Below, piece after piece: positions 1 through 7,781 of a DNA stretch of 64,000 nt. Location: assembly GCA_017303905.1 (NCBI GenBank), contig JAFLBH010000004.1, forward strand, positions 1-64,000, written 5' to 3'. The notes under the pieces were generated by a model. The model saw only the letters and a program-made list of their open reading frames with translations. It did no database searches and was not told the origin of the DNA. Numbering within the stretch: the stretch's first letter is position 1; each line of letters starts with the position of its first letter. Source of the DNA: Bacteroidota bacterium. Its GTDB lineage: Bacteria > Bacteroidota > Bacteroidia > B-17B0 > Aurantibacillaceae. A program made the translations under genes and the position numbers.

Positions 1-219
1 ATGTCTAAACACAATCCCTCAAGGGTATGATGAATCAGTTTCTCAACTAATATCATCTTCATGTGATAATCGTTTCTTCAACAAATTACCTGCTACATTT
101 TTGGCAATCATTTCCTTCAATGAACGTAATATCTTAAAACCGAGCTATTTAAACTAAAACTCCAGACTATTCATCCGGCTTTAGTTCTCATTTCTCAGCA
201 TTTCAATCAACTTTCCCAT
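1..219 (-). other. Structured leader or decayed gene running off the left edge
   Basis: Downstream of a leftward promoter an ATG at 219 opens a 12-codon frame, MGKLIEMLRNEN, ending in TAA. The same frame continues through two further stops into a protein-like run (GFKILRSLKEMIAKNVAGNL and onward) that ends in TGA near 43. An overlapping ATG at 62 opens a frame (MKMILVEKLIHHT...) still open at base 1. The last 60 bases also fold: GATGA/TCATC and TTAGTT/AACTGA arms around GAGA near 31-57, then CCCT/AGGG near 16-25. It may be a structured leader of a gene or stable-RNA operon to the left, or a pseudogene. The sequence cannot decide between these. Confidence 0.25.
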
Positions 220-231
220 AAATTGGGGCTG

Positions 232-263
232 CAAAAGTAATAACAACTTTAACAATCTCCAAA
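232..263 (-). promoter_or_regulatory. Leftward Bacteroidota-type promoter
   Basis: On the minus strand TTTG at 263-260 is followed, after 20 nt, by TACTTTTG at 239-232. This matches the Bacteroidota -33 TTTG / -7 TAnnTTTG consensus in both boxes and in spacing. It is the best complete promoter match seen in the window. It reads toward base 1, so its main gene lies outside. The rest of 264-515 holds nothing recognisable. Confidence 0.55.
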
Positions 264-515
264 TATTTCGATAAAATTTATTCTTTTTTCTTTCTCCTCT
301 ATCTCTAACAATGAGCCTCAGCTCATTACATTTTATCAATACTTAACTCAAAAAACGGGACGGCAAAGATACATACTTTCGAAGCTCTTTTCCAAATATT
401 TGTTGATAATTTCCTGATTCGTTTGATATCTAGTTGTTTATGAGACCTAAAATATCTAAAACTTTAGGTTCCCTCTGCAAAAAACCAAATAATATCTTTA
501 GTTTTAAAGCTCCTA

Positions 516-1823
516 ATGAAGCGTGTTCTCATCATAACTTATTATTGGCCTCCAAGTGGTGGTGCAGGCGTACAACGATGGCTAAAGTTCGTAAAATACT
601 TACGGGAATTTGGTTGGGAACCCATCGTTTATACTGCTGAAAATGCAGAAATGCCTGTGATTGACGCTTCGCTTGAAAAAGATATCCCCAATAACATTAC
701 TGTTTTAAAAACTAAAATTTGGGAACCGTATAGTTTTTACAAAACTTTCATTGGTAAAAAGCAAAATGAAAAAATAAATGCTTCCTTTCTGTCAGAAAAC
801 AAAAAGCCCAGTATAACGGAGAAAATTTCAGTATGGATCAGAGGTAATTTTTTTATTCCCGATGCACGTAAATTCTGGATTAATCCCTCTGTAAAATACT
901 TAAACGATTATCTGAAAAAGAATCCTGTGGATGCCATCATATCTACTGGTCCGCCCCATTCGATGCACCTCATAGCTTTGGGTGTAAAAAAGAATTTTCC
1001 TTCCATAAAATGGGTGGCTGACTTTCGCGATCCATGGACCAATATCGATTTCTATAAAGAATTAATGCTTTCTTCTTCGTCCGACAAAAAACATAAACGT
1101 CTCGAAAAAGAAGTGCTTAAAAACGCTGATTCTATTATCAGTATTGGTAACGGCATGAATGAAGAGTTTAAAACCATTCTTGGTTCAAATCCCGAAAAAT
1201 TTACGGTTATCACTAATGGTTTTGATGAAGATGATTTGTATAAAGGATCTATCGAAACCGATAAAAAATTCTCCATTGCACACATTGGTACCCTCGTAAA
1301 AAGCCGCAATCCGGAGACTTTATGGAAGGTTTTAAAATCATTGTGCGAAATTAATTCCGACTTTAAAAACAATCTCGAAATTAAATTGGTGGGGAAAGTG
1401 GATTATTATGTAATGGAACGCCTGAAACATTATCAACTCGATTCGTTTATCCGTAAAATCGATTACCTGCCACACAATGAAGTGATAAAAGAACAACAAA
1501 AAAGCAAAGTGCTTTTGCTTCTTGTCAATAATACACCAAACGCTAAAAGCATATTAACCGGAAAAATTTTCGAATACCTTGCGGCTAATGTGCCAATTCT
1601 TGCTATCGGACCAACTGACGGCGATTTAGCAGCGATATTGAAACAAACACAAAGCGGACTCATCTCCGACTTTAACGATGAAAATTTATTAAAAGAAAAT
1701 ATTCTTAAAATTTTCTCGGGACAGAATATAACACCGGATAAAAAAGCAATTTCACAGTATTCAAGAAAGGAATTAACACGTACTTTAAGTTCACTCTTGG
1801 AGAAACTTTGTAACAAAAATTAA
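516..1823 (+). CDS. Glycosyltransferase family 4-like protein
   Basis: A 435-residue GT-B fold glycosyltransferase, probably a cytosolic or membrane-associated enzyme that transfers a nucleotide-activated sugar during cell-surface polysaccharide synthesis. The N-terminus (ITYYWPPSGGAGVQR, residues 7-21) carries the glycine-rich nucleotide-sugar loop of GT4-type proteins. The C-terminal half has the second Rossmann domain with HIGTLVKSRNPETLW and a GKIFEYLAANVPILAIG segment, equivalent to the donor-binding E-x7-E region. Donor and acceptor cannot be told from sequence. It sits 24 bp upstream of yebC and looks unrelated to it. The ATG at 516 is chosen because the conserved N-terminal strand starts immediately after it. 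Confidence 0.85.
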   Translation: MKRVLIITYYWPPSGGAGVQRWLKFVKYLREFGWEPIVYTAENAEMPVIDASLEKDIPNNITVLKTKIWEPYSFYKTFIGKKQNEKINASFLSENKKPSITEKISVWIRGNFFIPDARKFWINPSVKYLNDYLKKNPVDAIISTGPPHSMHLIALGVKKNFPSIKWVADFRDPWTNIDFYKELMLSSSSDKKHKRLEKEVLKNADSIISIGNGMNEEFKTILGSNPEKFTVITNGFDEDDLYKGSIETDKKFSIAHIGTLVKSRNPETLWKVLKSLCEINSDFKNNLEIKLVGKVDYYVMERLKHYQLDSFIRKIDYLPHNEVIKEQQKSKVLLLLVNNTPNAKSILTGKIFEYLAANVPILAIGPTDGDLAAILKQTQSGLISDFNDENLLKENILKIFSGQNITPDKKAISQYSRKELTRTLSSLLEKLCNKN

Positions 1824-1831
1824 TACTTTTG
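1824..1831 (+). promoter_or_regulatory. -7 box (TACTTTTG) before yebC
   Basis: This is an exact TAnnTTTG match 17 nt ahead of the yebC ATG. A TTG at 1797-1799 lies 24 nt upstream, slightly longer than the usual spacing. If used, the mRNA would have a very short leader. Confidence 0.35.
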
Positions 1832-1847
1832 TAAAAAATAAGAACTC

Positions 1848-2561
1848 ATGGGAAGGATATTTGAAAAACGAAAAGCAACCATGTTTAAACGCTACGCTAA
1901 AATGGCAAAAGCGTTTACCAAACTTGGAAAAGATATAGCAATGGCCGTTAAGGCTGGCGGACCACACCCCGAAAGTAATCCGCGCTTGCGTATGATTATG
2001 CAAAATGCTAAGGCTATTAACATGCCAAAAGCTAATATTGACGGGGCTATCAAACGCGCTTCAGAAAAAGATTCGGCGAACTATGAAGAAGTTATTTACG
2101 AAGGATACGCACCACACGGAGTTCCTGTTTTAGTGGAATGCAGTACCGATAATCCTACCCGCACGGTAGCGAGTTTACGTATGTATTTTAACCGCGCTGA
2201 AGGCGCTTTGGGAACTTCCGGCTCTGTAAGCTTTATGTTCGACCGTAAGGTGATGTTTAAAGTAGATTCCACAGGCTTGGATAAGGATACTACCGAATTA
2301 GATTTAATTGATTTCGGTGCCGAAGAATTAAACTGGGATGATGAAAATCATGAGTTAGTGATTCAAACTGCATTTACCGATTTTGGTAAAATGCAAAGCG
2401 CTTTAGAAGAGAAAAAATACATTGTAAAAGAATCTTCTAAGGTTTTTATTCCAACTACCACCACCGAATTAAGCCCCGAGCAGGAAGCTGAAGTTATGGC
2501 CATGATTGAGAAGGTGGAAGATGATGATGATGTTGTTGCTGTTTACCATAACATAGCTTAA
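1848..2561 (+). CDS. yebC: YebC/PmpR family DNA-binding regulator / translation factor
   Basis: A 237-residue protein of the usual YebC length. It starts MGRIFEKRKATMFKRYAKM, the Bacteroidota variant of the family N-terminus (others start MAGHSKW). It then has the conserved NPRLRMIMQNAKAINMPKANIDGAIKRA helix region and an EGYAPHGVPVLVECSTDNPTRT segment. Family members were described as transcriptional regulators. More recent work links the YebC/TACO1 family to translation through proline-rich stretches. A run of aspartates (DDDD) lies near the C-terminus. recJ starts 11 bp downstream, so the two are probably co-transcribed. Confidence 0.95.
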   Translation: MGRIFEKRKATMFKRYAKMAKAFTKLGKDIAMAVKAGGPHPESNPRLRMIMQNAKAINMPKANIDGAIKRASEKDSANYEEVIYEGYAPHGVPVLVECSTDNPTRTVASLRMYFNRAEGALGTSGSVSFMFDRKVMFKVDSTGLDKDTTELDLIDFGAEELNWDDENHELVIQTAFTDFGKMQSALEEKKYIVKESSKVFIPTTTTELSPEQEAEVMAMIEKVEDDDDVVAVYHNIA

Positions 2562-2572
2562 TACCCTGCCCT

Positions 2573-4279
2573 TTGAAAAAAAACTGGAAGATTAAAGATA
2601 ATAGCAATGAGGAAACCGTTAGGAATTTGAAAGAAATCCTGAACGTCGACCGTATCATTGCTTCTCTCTTATTCCAGCGAAAAATATCAGGCTTCGACGA
2701 GGCAAAAAGTTTTTTCCGTCCCGATTTAAACGAACTACATGATCCGTTTTTGATGCGCGACATGGACAAAGCCATCGAACGCATTCAAAAAGCCATCAAC
2801 AATAACGAACGTATTTTAATTTTTGGTGATTACGATGTTGACGGCACCACCTCTGTTGCGCTTGTTTACAGTTTCTTCAGAAAAATCACTACAAATCTCG
2901 GTTATTATATTCCCGATCGTTACAAAGAAGGCTATGGCATTTCCTTTAAAGGAATTGATTACGCTGCCGACAATGATTTCAGTTTAATTATCGCGCTCGA
3001 TTGCGGTATTAAAGCCATTGATAAAATCAATTACGCCAATGAAAAAGGTGTAGATTTTATTATTTGTGATCATCACCTTCCGGGAGATGAATTACCAAAA
3101 GCACATGCGGTGCTCGATCCAAAACGAAACGATTGTCAATACCCTTACAAAGAGCTTTCCGGTTGCGGAATCGGGTTTAAATTAATTCAAGCGTATTGCC
3201 AAAAAAGCAATATTGCATTTGAGGAGTGTTTAAATTATTTAGACCTAGTTGCTACCAGCATTGCTGCCGATATCGTTCCTATAACCGGAGAAAACCGCAT
3301 TTTGGCGTATTATGGTTTGGAGAAAATGAACTCCAATCCTCGTCCTGGAATTAAAGCGCTTATCGACTCCAATAAAATAACAAAAGTCTTAACGATTACG
3401 ACCCTTGTTTTTATTGTGGGACCAAGAATAAATGCGGCAGGGCGATTGGAACACGGCTCTAAATCGGTTGAACTTTTAATAAGTGAAACTGAAGAAGAGG
3501 CCAACGAAATTGCTAAAAGCATCAATAACACCAATTCGCAGCGTAAAGATTTAGACCAAGGCACTACCATGGAAGCGCAGGTGATTCTGGAAAATGATCC
3601 GATGACCGAATTTAAAAAATCAACCGTGTTATTTAATCCGGGTTGGCATAAAGGTGTGATTGGAATTGTAGCCTCGCGTTTAATTGAAAAATATTACAAG
3701 CCTACCATTGTTTTAACCGAATCAGAAGGGAAAGCGACAGGCTCAGCACGCAGTGTGAAAGATTTTGATGTGTATGCCGCCATTGAGCAATGCAGCGATT
3801 TATTAGAGCAGTTTGGCGGACATAAATTTGCTGCGGGATTAACCATGAAGAAAGAAAATGTGCCTGCCTTTCAGGAAAAATTTGAACGTATAGTTGCCGG
3901 AAGTATTTTACCTGAGCAATTGATTCCTATTGTAGATATTGACATTGAAATTGAATTGCAGGAAATCAGTGAAAAAACCACACGCATATTACGTCAGTTT
4001 GCACCACACGGACCAGAAAACATGACGCCACTTTTTATGGCGAGAAATGTGTTGGATACAGGTTGGGGAAAAGTTGTAGGACAAAATCATTTGAAGCTTG
4101 AATTATTTCAAAGTGTAAATCCCAATGTACGCTTTCAGGCAATTGCCTATGATAAAGGAGACTTCTTAAGTTTCTTCCAGAAAAAAACACCGGTAGATAT
4201 TGTATTTAAAATCCAGGATAACGAATTCAGAGGGGTTGTAAGTACTCAGTTAGTAATTGAGGAAATAAGAGTGAGTTAG
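2573..4279 (+). CDS. recJ: Single-stranded-DNA-specific exonuclease RecJ
   Basis: A 568-residue 5'-3' ssDNA exonuclease for recombination and repair, in the DHH/DHHA1 phosphoesterase family. Visible motifs are DYDVDG (residues 86-91), DCG (143-145) and DHH (166-168), which bind the catalytic metals. GGHKFAAG near residue 417 in DHHA1 and a C-terminal OB-like domain follow. The start is a TTG at 2573, chosen because MKKNWKI... aligns with the usual RecJ start and there is no ATG before the first conserved block. Length is normal and no frameshift is seen. It lies 11 bp after yebC. Confidence 0.95.
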   Translation: MKKNWKIKDNSNEETVRNLKEILNVDRIIASLLFQRKISGFDEAKSFFRPDLNELHDPFLMRDMDKAIERIQKAINNNERILIFGDYDVDGTTSVALVYSFFRKITTNLGYYIPDRYKEGYGISFKGIDYAADNDFSLIIALDCGIKAIDKINYANEKGVDFIICDHHLPGDELPKAHAVLDPKRNDCQYPYKELSGCGIGFKLIQAYCQKSNIAFEECLNYLDLVATSIAADIVPITGENRILAYYGLEKMNSNPRPGIKALIDSNKITKVLTITTLVFIVGPRINAAGRLEHGSKSVELLISETEEEANEIAKSINNTNSQRKDLDQGTTMEAQVILENDPMTEFKKSTVLFNPGWHKGVIGIVASRLIEKYYKPTIVLTESEGKATGSARSVKDFDVYAAIEQCSDLLEQFGGHKFAAGLTMKKENVPAFQEKFERIVAGSILPEQLIPIVDIDIEIELQEISEKTTRILRQFAPHGPENMTPLFMARNVLDTGWGKVVGQNHLKLELFQSVNPNVRFQAIAYDKGDFLSFFQKKTPVDIVFKIQDNEFRGVVSTQLVIEEIRVS

Positions 4280-4328
4280 GATTTTTGTTTGATGTTTGAT
4301 GTTTGATGTCGCGAGGCGAAGCTCGTGA

Positions 4329-4360
4329 TGGCGAGTGTTACCTCGCCATTTCTTGTTTTG
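4329..4360 (+). terminator. Probable terminator after recJ
   Basis: A perfect 7-bp stem (TGGCGAG 4329-4335, CTCGCCA 4342-4348) with a 6-nt loop, followed by a T-rich tail. It lies 50 bp past the recJ stop and is preceded by another GC-rich imperfect inverted stretch. Confidence 0.5.
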
Positions 4361-4607
4361 TGTTAATCATTAAAGATAGCTTATTTTACCTTAAAAACAG
4401 TCCAACACTCAGTGTTCTCTGTTTCTCTGTGGTGAACATCAACAAACATATTACACTTAATATTTAACTCTTAATATAAAACACTAAACATATAACATTA
4501 AATAAAAAATGGTTAAGGATGCTTCTCATTTAGAATTTGTGATTCATTTAACACCATTACAATTATTTATTTCTTGTTTCACTTTAATTATTAATTGAGG
4601 GGTTAGA

Positions 4608-4629
4608 AATCTACGGTAGACCGCAGATT
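4608..4629 (+). repeat. Hairpin repeat, copy 1
   Basis: A 22-nt inverted repeat: AATCTACGG, loop TAGA, then CCGCAGATT, with one internal mismatch in the stem. A near-identical copy lies at 4874-4895. The two copies bracket the tRNA-like scrap at 4692-4723. Confidence 0.6.
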
Positions 4630-4691
4630 GGCATTCAGAAAAACCGGAGGAATTGATTATATTTGAGTTAATGAATGAGTTAAAAGAATGG

Positions 4692-4723
4692 AACACAGGT
4701 TCGATTCCCGTACGGGCTACTAC
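4692..4723 (+). other. tRNA 3'-end-like fragment
   Basis: ACAGG-TTCGATT-CCCGT reads as a T-arm with one A.C mismatch and a canonical TTCRANY loop. It is followed by ACGGGCT, which could be the 3' strand of an acceptor stem. No matching 5' acceptor (AGCCCGT), D-arm or anticodon arm is found upstream. It is therefore a fragment, as left by integration into a tRNA gene or by decay. Confidence 0.4.
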
Positions 4724-4873
4724 AGATAAATTTAATAGTCATTTTATGAATGATTATTTAGCGGGTAAGCTAAAAGCAAAAGAAACAAACGACTTGTTCA
4801 GCACTAAAGAAAAGAACGAAACCGCACCACTAGTTTTCTCCATGCTAAATTTTTATCCCAATTTCTGAATAAA

Positions 4874-4895
4874 AATCTACGATAGACCGTAGATT
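4874..4895 (+). repeat. Hairpin repeat, copy 2
   Basis: Second copy of the 22-nt hairpin: AATCTACGA, TAGA, CCGTAGATT. Compared with copy 1 it differs at only two positions, both in the stem, and the TAGA loop is unchanged. Confidence 0.6.
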
Positions 4896-5037
4896 ACTAA
4901 TGATAATTGTCCAATCATTGTATAATAGTAGGTTTAGTTATTATTTAAAAGGTTAATTTGAATTAATTCGAATACCCTTTGTTATGATAGGTATTTATGA
5001 TAATTTATCCGCATTAATGCAGATAAATATGAATTAA

Positions 5038-5178
5038 GGCCAATCCTATGGAATTATAGTAAAATCGATAATTCCAGAGGATTTAGATCCTGAAAATCCA
5101 GCAAAAATCAGTATAAATCCGGATTATAATGTTTCGCTTTTGCATCAACAAACAAACACCTACATCTATCCCTTTTAA
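5038..5178 (+). pseudogene. 3' remnant of an unidentified gene
   Basis: An open frame of 46 codons ending in TAA at 5176-5178 reads GQSYGIIVKSIIPEDLDPEN and later NPDYNVSLLHQQTNTYIYPF. It looks like the C-terminus of a real protein. A stop (TAA 5035-5037) lies directly upstream, there is no in-frame ATG or GTG, and the preceding 140 bp have stops in all frames. The rest of the gene is gone. The family is not recognised. Confidence 0.4.
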
Positions 5179-5448
5179 TTAAGCCTTATTTGTTCTAAAG
5201 TATTTTTTTACGTTCTTATATATCCGACTATTTTCTTTTGCCTGGGATAAATTTAATTCGTTTGGCCTTCTTCCGATTTGCCATGTTTTATCAAAACGAA
5301 ACTCAATAGCTTGTATAACTTTCATTTTGTCATTTACTTTAGCTTTAATTTCAATTAGCACATTGTCTTTTCCTAATTTTTTGAAAAGTTCCTTTTCAGC
5401 ACAAGTATATCCAACTGAATCGGTTTTCGGTTTTGTTTTTTTTACCAT
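5179..5448 (-). CDS. Small hypothetical basic protein
   Basis: An 89-residue, lysine-rich frame starting MVKKTKPKTDSVGYTC and ending KNVKKYFRTNKA. No signal peptide or membrane segment is visible and no family is recognised. Residues 25-55 alternate hydrophobic and charged positions (VLIEIKAKVND, IQAIEFRFDK), suggesting beta-strands. Its stop abuts the end of the 5038-5178 remnant on the other strand. It lies in the eroded accessory strip, so it may be a surviving cargo gene or a non-coding frame. No homologue can be checked here. Confidence 0.4.
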   Translation of the reverse strand: MVKKTKPKTDSVGYTCAEKELFKKLGKDNVLIEIKAKVNDKMKVIQAIEFRFDKTWQIGRRPNELNLSQAKENSRIYKNVKKYFRTNKA

Positions 5449-5510
5449 ATAATGAAGTTAAACCTTTAACGCTTTTTCTAAGCACTTGTTTATAAATTAA
5501 TTTATAAAGA

Positions 5511-5630
5511 ATGGCTAAACAAGTTACTATTCAAGATTTTCGATTTACATAAAAAGCTAAAGACTCACATTTATTCCTGTATCCTAAAGTAGATCTTTTA
5601 AAGTCATTTAAAAAAATAAATGATAAATAA
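5511..5630 (+). pseudogene. Short frame interrupted by one in-frame stop
   Basis: ATG at 5511 opens MAKQVTIQDFRFT, then TAA at 5550-5552. The same frame goes on with KAKDSHLFLYPKVDLLKSF and ends at TAA 5628-5630. Both halves look coding, so this is probably a small gene killed by a nonsense mutation. A chance frame in AT-rich DNA cannot be excluded. No family is recognised. Confidence 0.3.
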
Positions 5631-5684
5631 CGTTTTTAATTACTCATAAAATAGAAAAAAATAACCTTTAACTGCTTTTAACCC

Positions 5685-5752
5685 ATCCCCTCTTCCATAA
5701 CTAATAATTTACAATTAAAGGTTCTGTTATAGGTTCGATCAGGAACTCCTCA
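5685..5752 (+). repeat. 15-bp direct repeat (copy 1) next to a tRNA-like scrap
   Basis: ATCCCCTCTTCCATA at 5685-5699 recurs exactly at 11517-11531. About 30 bp downstream, TAGGTTCGATCAGGAACTCC resembles the end of a tRNA T-arm and acceptor, but weakly. Copy 2 also sits directly before a tRNA-like T-arm. The pair flanks the two-component/propeller block at 5835-11429. Confidence 0.4.
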
Positions 5753-5834
5753 TCAGTACAAAAAAAACATACGCCAGTACATTATAGAACTAAACTTTGA
5801 ATATTAATTTAAAATTTAGTATTTTCAATTTTCT

Positions 5835-7781
5835 ATGCGTAGAATCCTACACATAATATTAGTTATTTCCTTTTTCAATAATATTATTGCTCAAAACAAT
5901 ATAGATAGCCTTATAAAAATACTTCCAACTTTAAAAGAAGACACAAACAAGGTTAATGTACTCAAACAGATCAGTGTTAAAACCGTTTTCGGTGATCCTG
6001 CAAAAGGACTTATATACGGAGAAAAATCACTTGACCTTGCGAAAAAAATAAATTGGAAAAAAGGAATTGCCCTTGGTTATTCGTGTATTGGCGATGCTTA
6101 CGAAAATCAAGGAAACAACGCTAAAGCATTGGAGCTCCGTTTAATTGAAGTAAAATTGTGGGAAGAATTAGACGACAAAAAATCACTGAGTGGAACATTA
6201 GGAAATATTGGTGTTTCTTACAGTAACCTTAGTGATAATCTCAATGCACTAAAATACTATACCGCTGCACTTAAAGTTGCGGAAAATATAGGATACAAAA
6301 AAGTAATTACCAATATGCTGATTAACATCGCCACTGTTTTCCAAGATCAGAAAAATTACAAAAAAGCAAAAGAATATTTTAATAAAGCTCTTCCACTTGC
6401 AATCGAAAGAAATGCCAAAAATTCTATTTCCATAATAAAAACTAATCTTGGTGTGATCAGTGTAGAAGAAAAAGAATTTGCCTTGGGTAAAACTTATTAT
6501 TTTGAAGCTTTAAGCCTTGCCAAGGAGTTAGATAGAAAAATGTTTCAGGCTTTTATCTTGGCCAATATCGCTCAGGCTTATGCTTTACAAGGAGATTCCG
6601 CTTTATCAAAGAACAATATTGAGTATTCAAATAAAAAATTTAACGAAGCGATTGAATATCATGAAATGGCAAAAAGAGTAGCAAAAGAAATTGAACTTTA
6701 TAATCTTATTGCGGGAATAGAAGGAAGTATTTGTGACATTTATACAAAACAAAAGAAATACAACAATGCGTTCAGTCATTTAAAGATTGCTGAAAAACTT
6801 GCGAATGAAACGAATTCAGCAAATGAAATAAAACTCAATCACGAGAGGTATTATAGACTTTACAAACTCACTAATAAACATGATTTAGCTCTAATGCATT
6901 TTGAAAAATTAATCCTGTTAAAGGATAGTGCAAAAATTGAAGTAGATAAAAAAGACCTGCTTGAGTTGCAGATAAAATTTGAGACCGAAAAAAAAGAAGC
7001 TGAAATCAAATCACTGACACAATCTAACAATATTTTATTGCTCTCTGCTACAAACAAAAAATACTTGATCTACGGTCTATCGATTATCTTAATACTTTTA
7101 GTAGGAATCGGCTTATTAGTCTTCAATCAATTCAAATTAAGATTAAAACAGGAAACAATGAAACTGGAACAAAAATTATTGCGTACTCAAATGAACCCCC
7201 ATTTTCTATTTAACTCTATCACAAGCATACAAAATTTTATTTATGAACATCAGCCAAAAGAAGCTGGCGATTATCTTTCACGATTTGCATGGTTGATGAG
7301 ATTGATATTGGAAAATTCTGCAAATGAATATATAAGTCTTGACAAAGAGATTGAAACGTTGGAATATTATCTTTCATTACAAAAATTAAGAATGAATGAT
7401 AATCTAGATTACTCTATTGAAGTTGATTCTGATATCCAAACCAGTCAAATATCTTTGCCCCCAATGCTAACACAACCATTTATTGAAAACGCAATTGAAC
7501 ATGGTTTCAGAGGCATCAAAGAAACAGGAATAATTAAAATTCATTTTGCGATAAATAAAGATGTTTTACAAATTAAAATAATTGATAATGGAATCGGAAT
7601 TGCTAGTGCTCAGCAACAAAAAGAACTTTACCATTCACACAAGTCAATGGCTATGCAAATTACGCAGGAACGTTTGAAACTTCTAAACAGATCGAAGAAT
7701 AAAAAAATGATCTTTGAAATTAAAGAAATTGAACGTGAAGAAAAAAAAGGAACTGAAGTTATATTTTCAATACCTATCTAG
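5835..7781 (+). CDS. TPR-containing LytS-type sensor histidine kinase
   Basis: A 648-residue inner-membrane kinase. A signal peptide (residues 1-19) leads into a periplasmic array of tetratricopeptide repeats (about 40-390). A transmembrane helix lies at about 406-430, followed by a short coiled coil. The cytoplasmic LytS-type His_kinase domain carries QMNPHFLFNS with the likely phospho-His H456. A HATPase region follows, with FIENAIEHGF and DNGIGI. This TPR-TM-His_kinase layout is common in Bacteroidota and its ligands are mostly unknown. Its stop TAG shares one base with the GTG of the next gene, so the pair is translationally coupled. Confidence 0.93.
   Translation: MRRILHIILVISFFNNIIAQNNIDSLIKILPTLKEDTNKVNVLKQISVKTVFGDPAKGLIYGEKSLDLAKKINWKKGIALGYSCIGDAYENQGNNAKALELRLIEVKLWEELDDKKSLSGTLGNIGVSYSNLSDNLNALKYYTAALKVAENIGYKKVITNMLINIATVFQDQKNYKKAKEYFNKALPLAIERNAKNSISIIKTNLGVISVEEKEFALGKTYYFEALSLAKELDRKMFQAFILANIAQAYALQGDSALSKNNIEYSNKKFNEAIEYHEMAKRVAKEIELYNLIAGIEGSICDIYTKQKKYNNAFSHLKIAEKLANETNSANEIKLNHERYYRLYKLTNKHDLALMHFEKLILLKDSAKIEVDKKDLLELQIKFETEKKEAEIKSLTQSNNILLLSATNKKYLIYGLSIILILLVGIGLLVFNQFKLRLKQETMKLEQKLLRTQMNPHFLFNSITSIQNFIYEHQPKEAGDYLSRFAWLMRLILENSANEYISLDKEIETLEYYLSLQKLRMNDNLDYSIEVDSDIQTSQISLPPMLTQPFIENAIEHGFRGIKETGIIKIHFAINKDVLQIKIIDNGIGIASAQQQKELYHSHKSMAMQITQERLKLLNRSKNKKMIFEIKEIEREEKKGTEVIFSIPI

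Larger units (their letters stand above)
4361..5037. other. Gene-poor accessory strip
   Basis: No supported gene. The segment around 4400-4435 (CTCTGTTTCTCTGTGGTGAA) resembles one at 13102-13130, so it belongs to a dispersed intergenic repeat. Two near-identical hairpins and a tRNA-end-like scrap lie inside and are listed separately. A 29-codon frame from ATG 4509 (MVKDASHLEF...) looks protein-like but is too short to call. Confidence 0.4.

Noticed and set aside
434-640. A 68-codon plus-strand frame ahead of and overlapping the glycosyltransferase
   Set aside because: It overlaps the well-supported glycosyltransferase start in another frame and its sequence is not protein-like.
4653-4868. 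A 71-codon frame starting MIIFELMNELKEWN
   Set aside because: Its GSIPVRA stretch is the typical translation of a tRNA 3' end, so the frame arises from the tRNA-like scrap.
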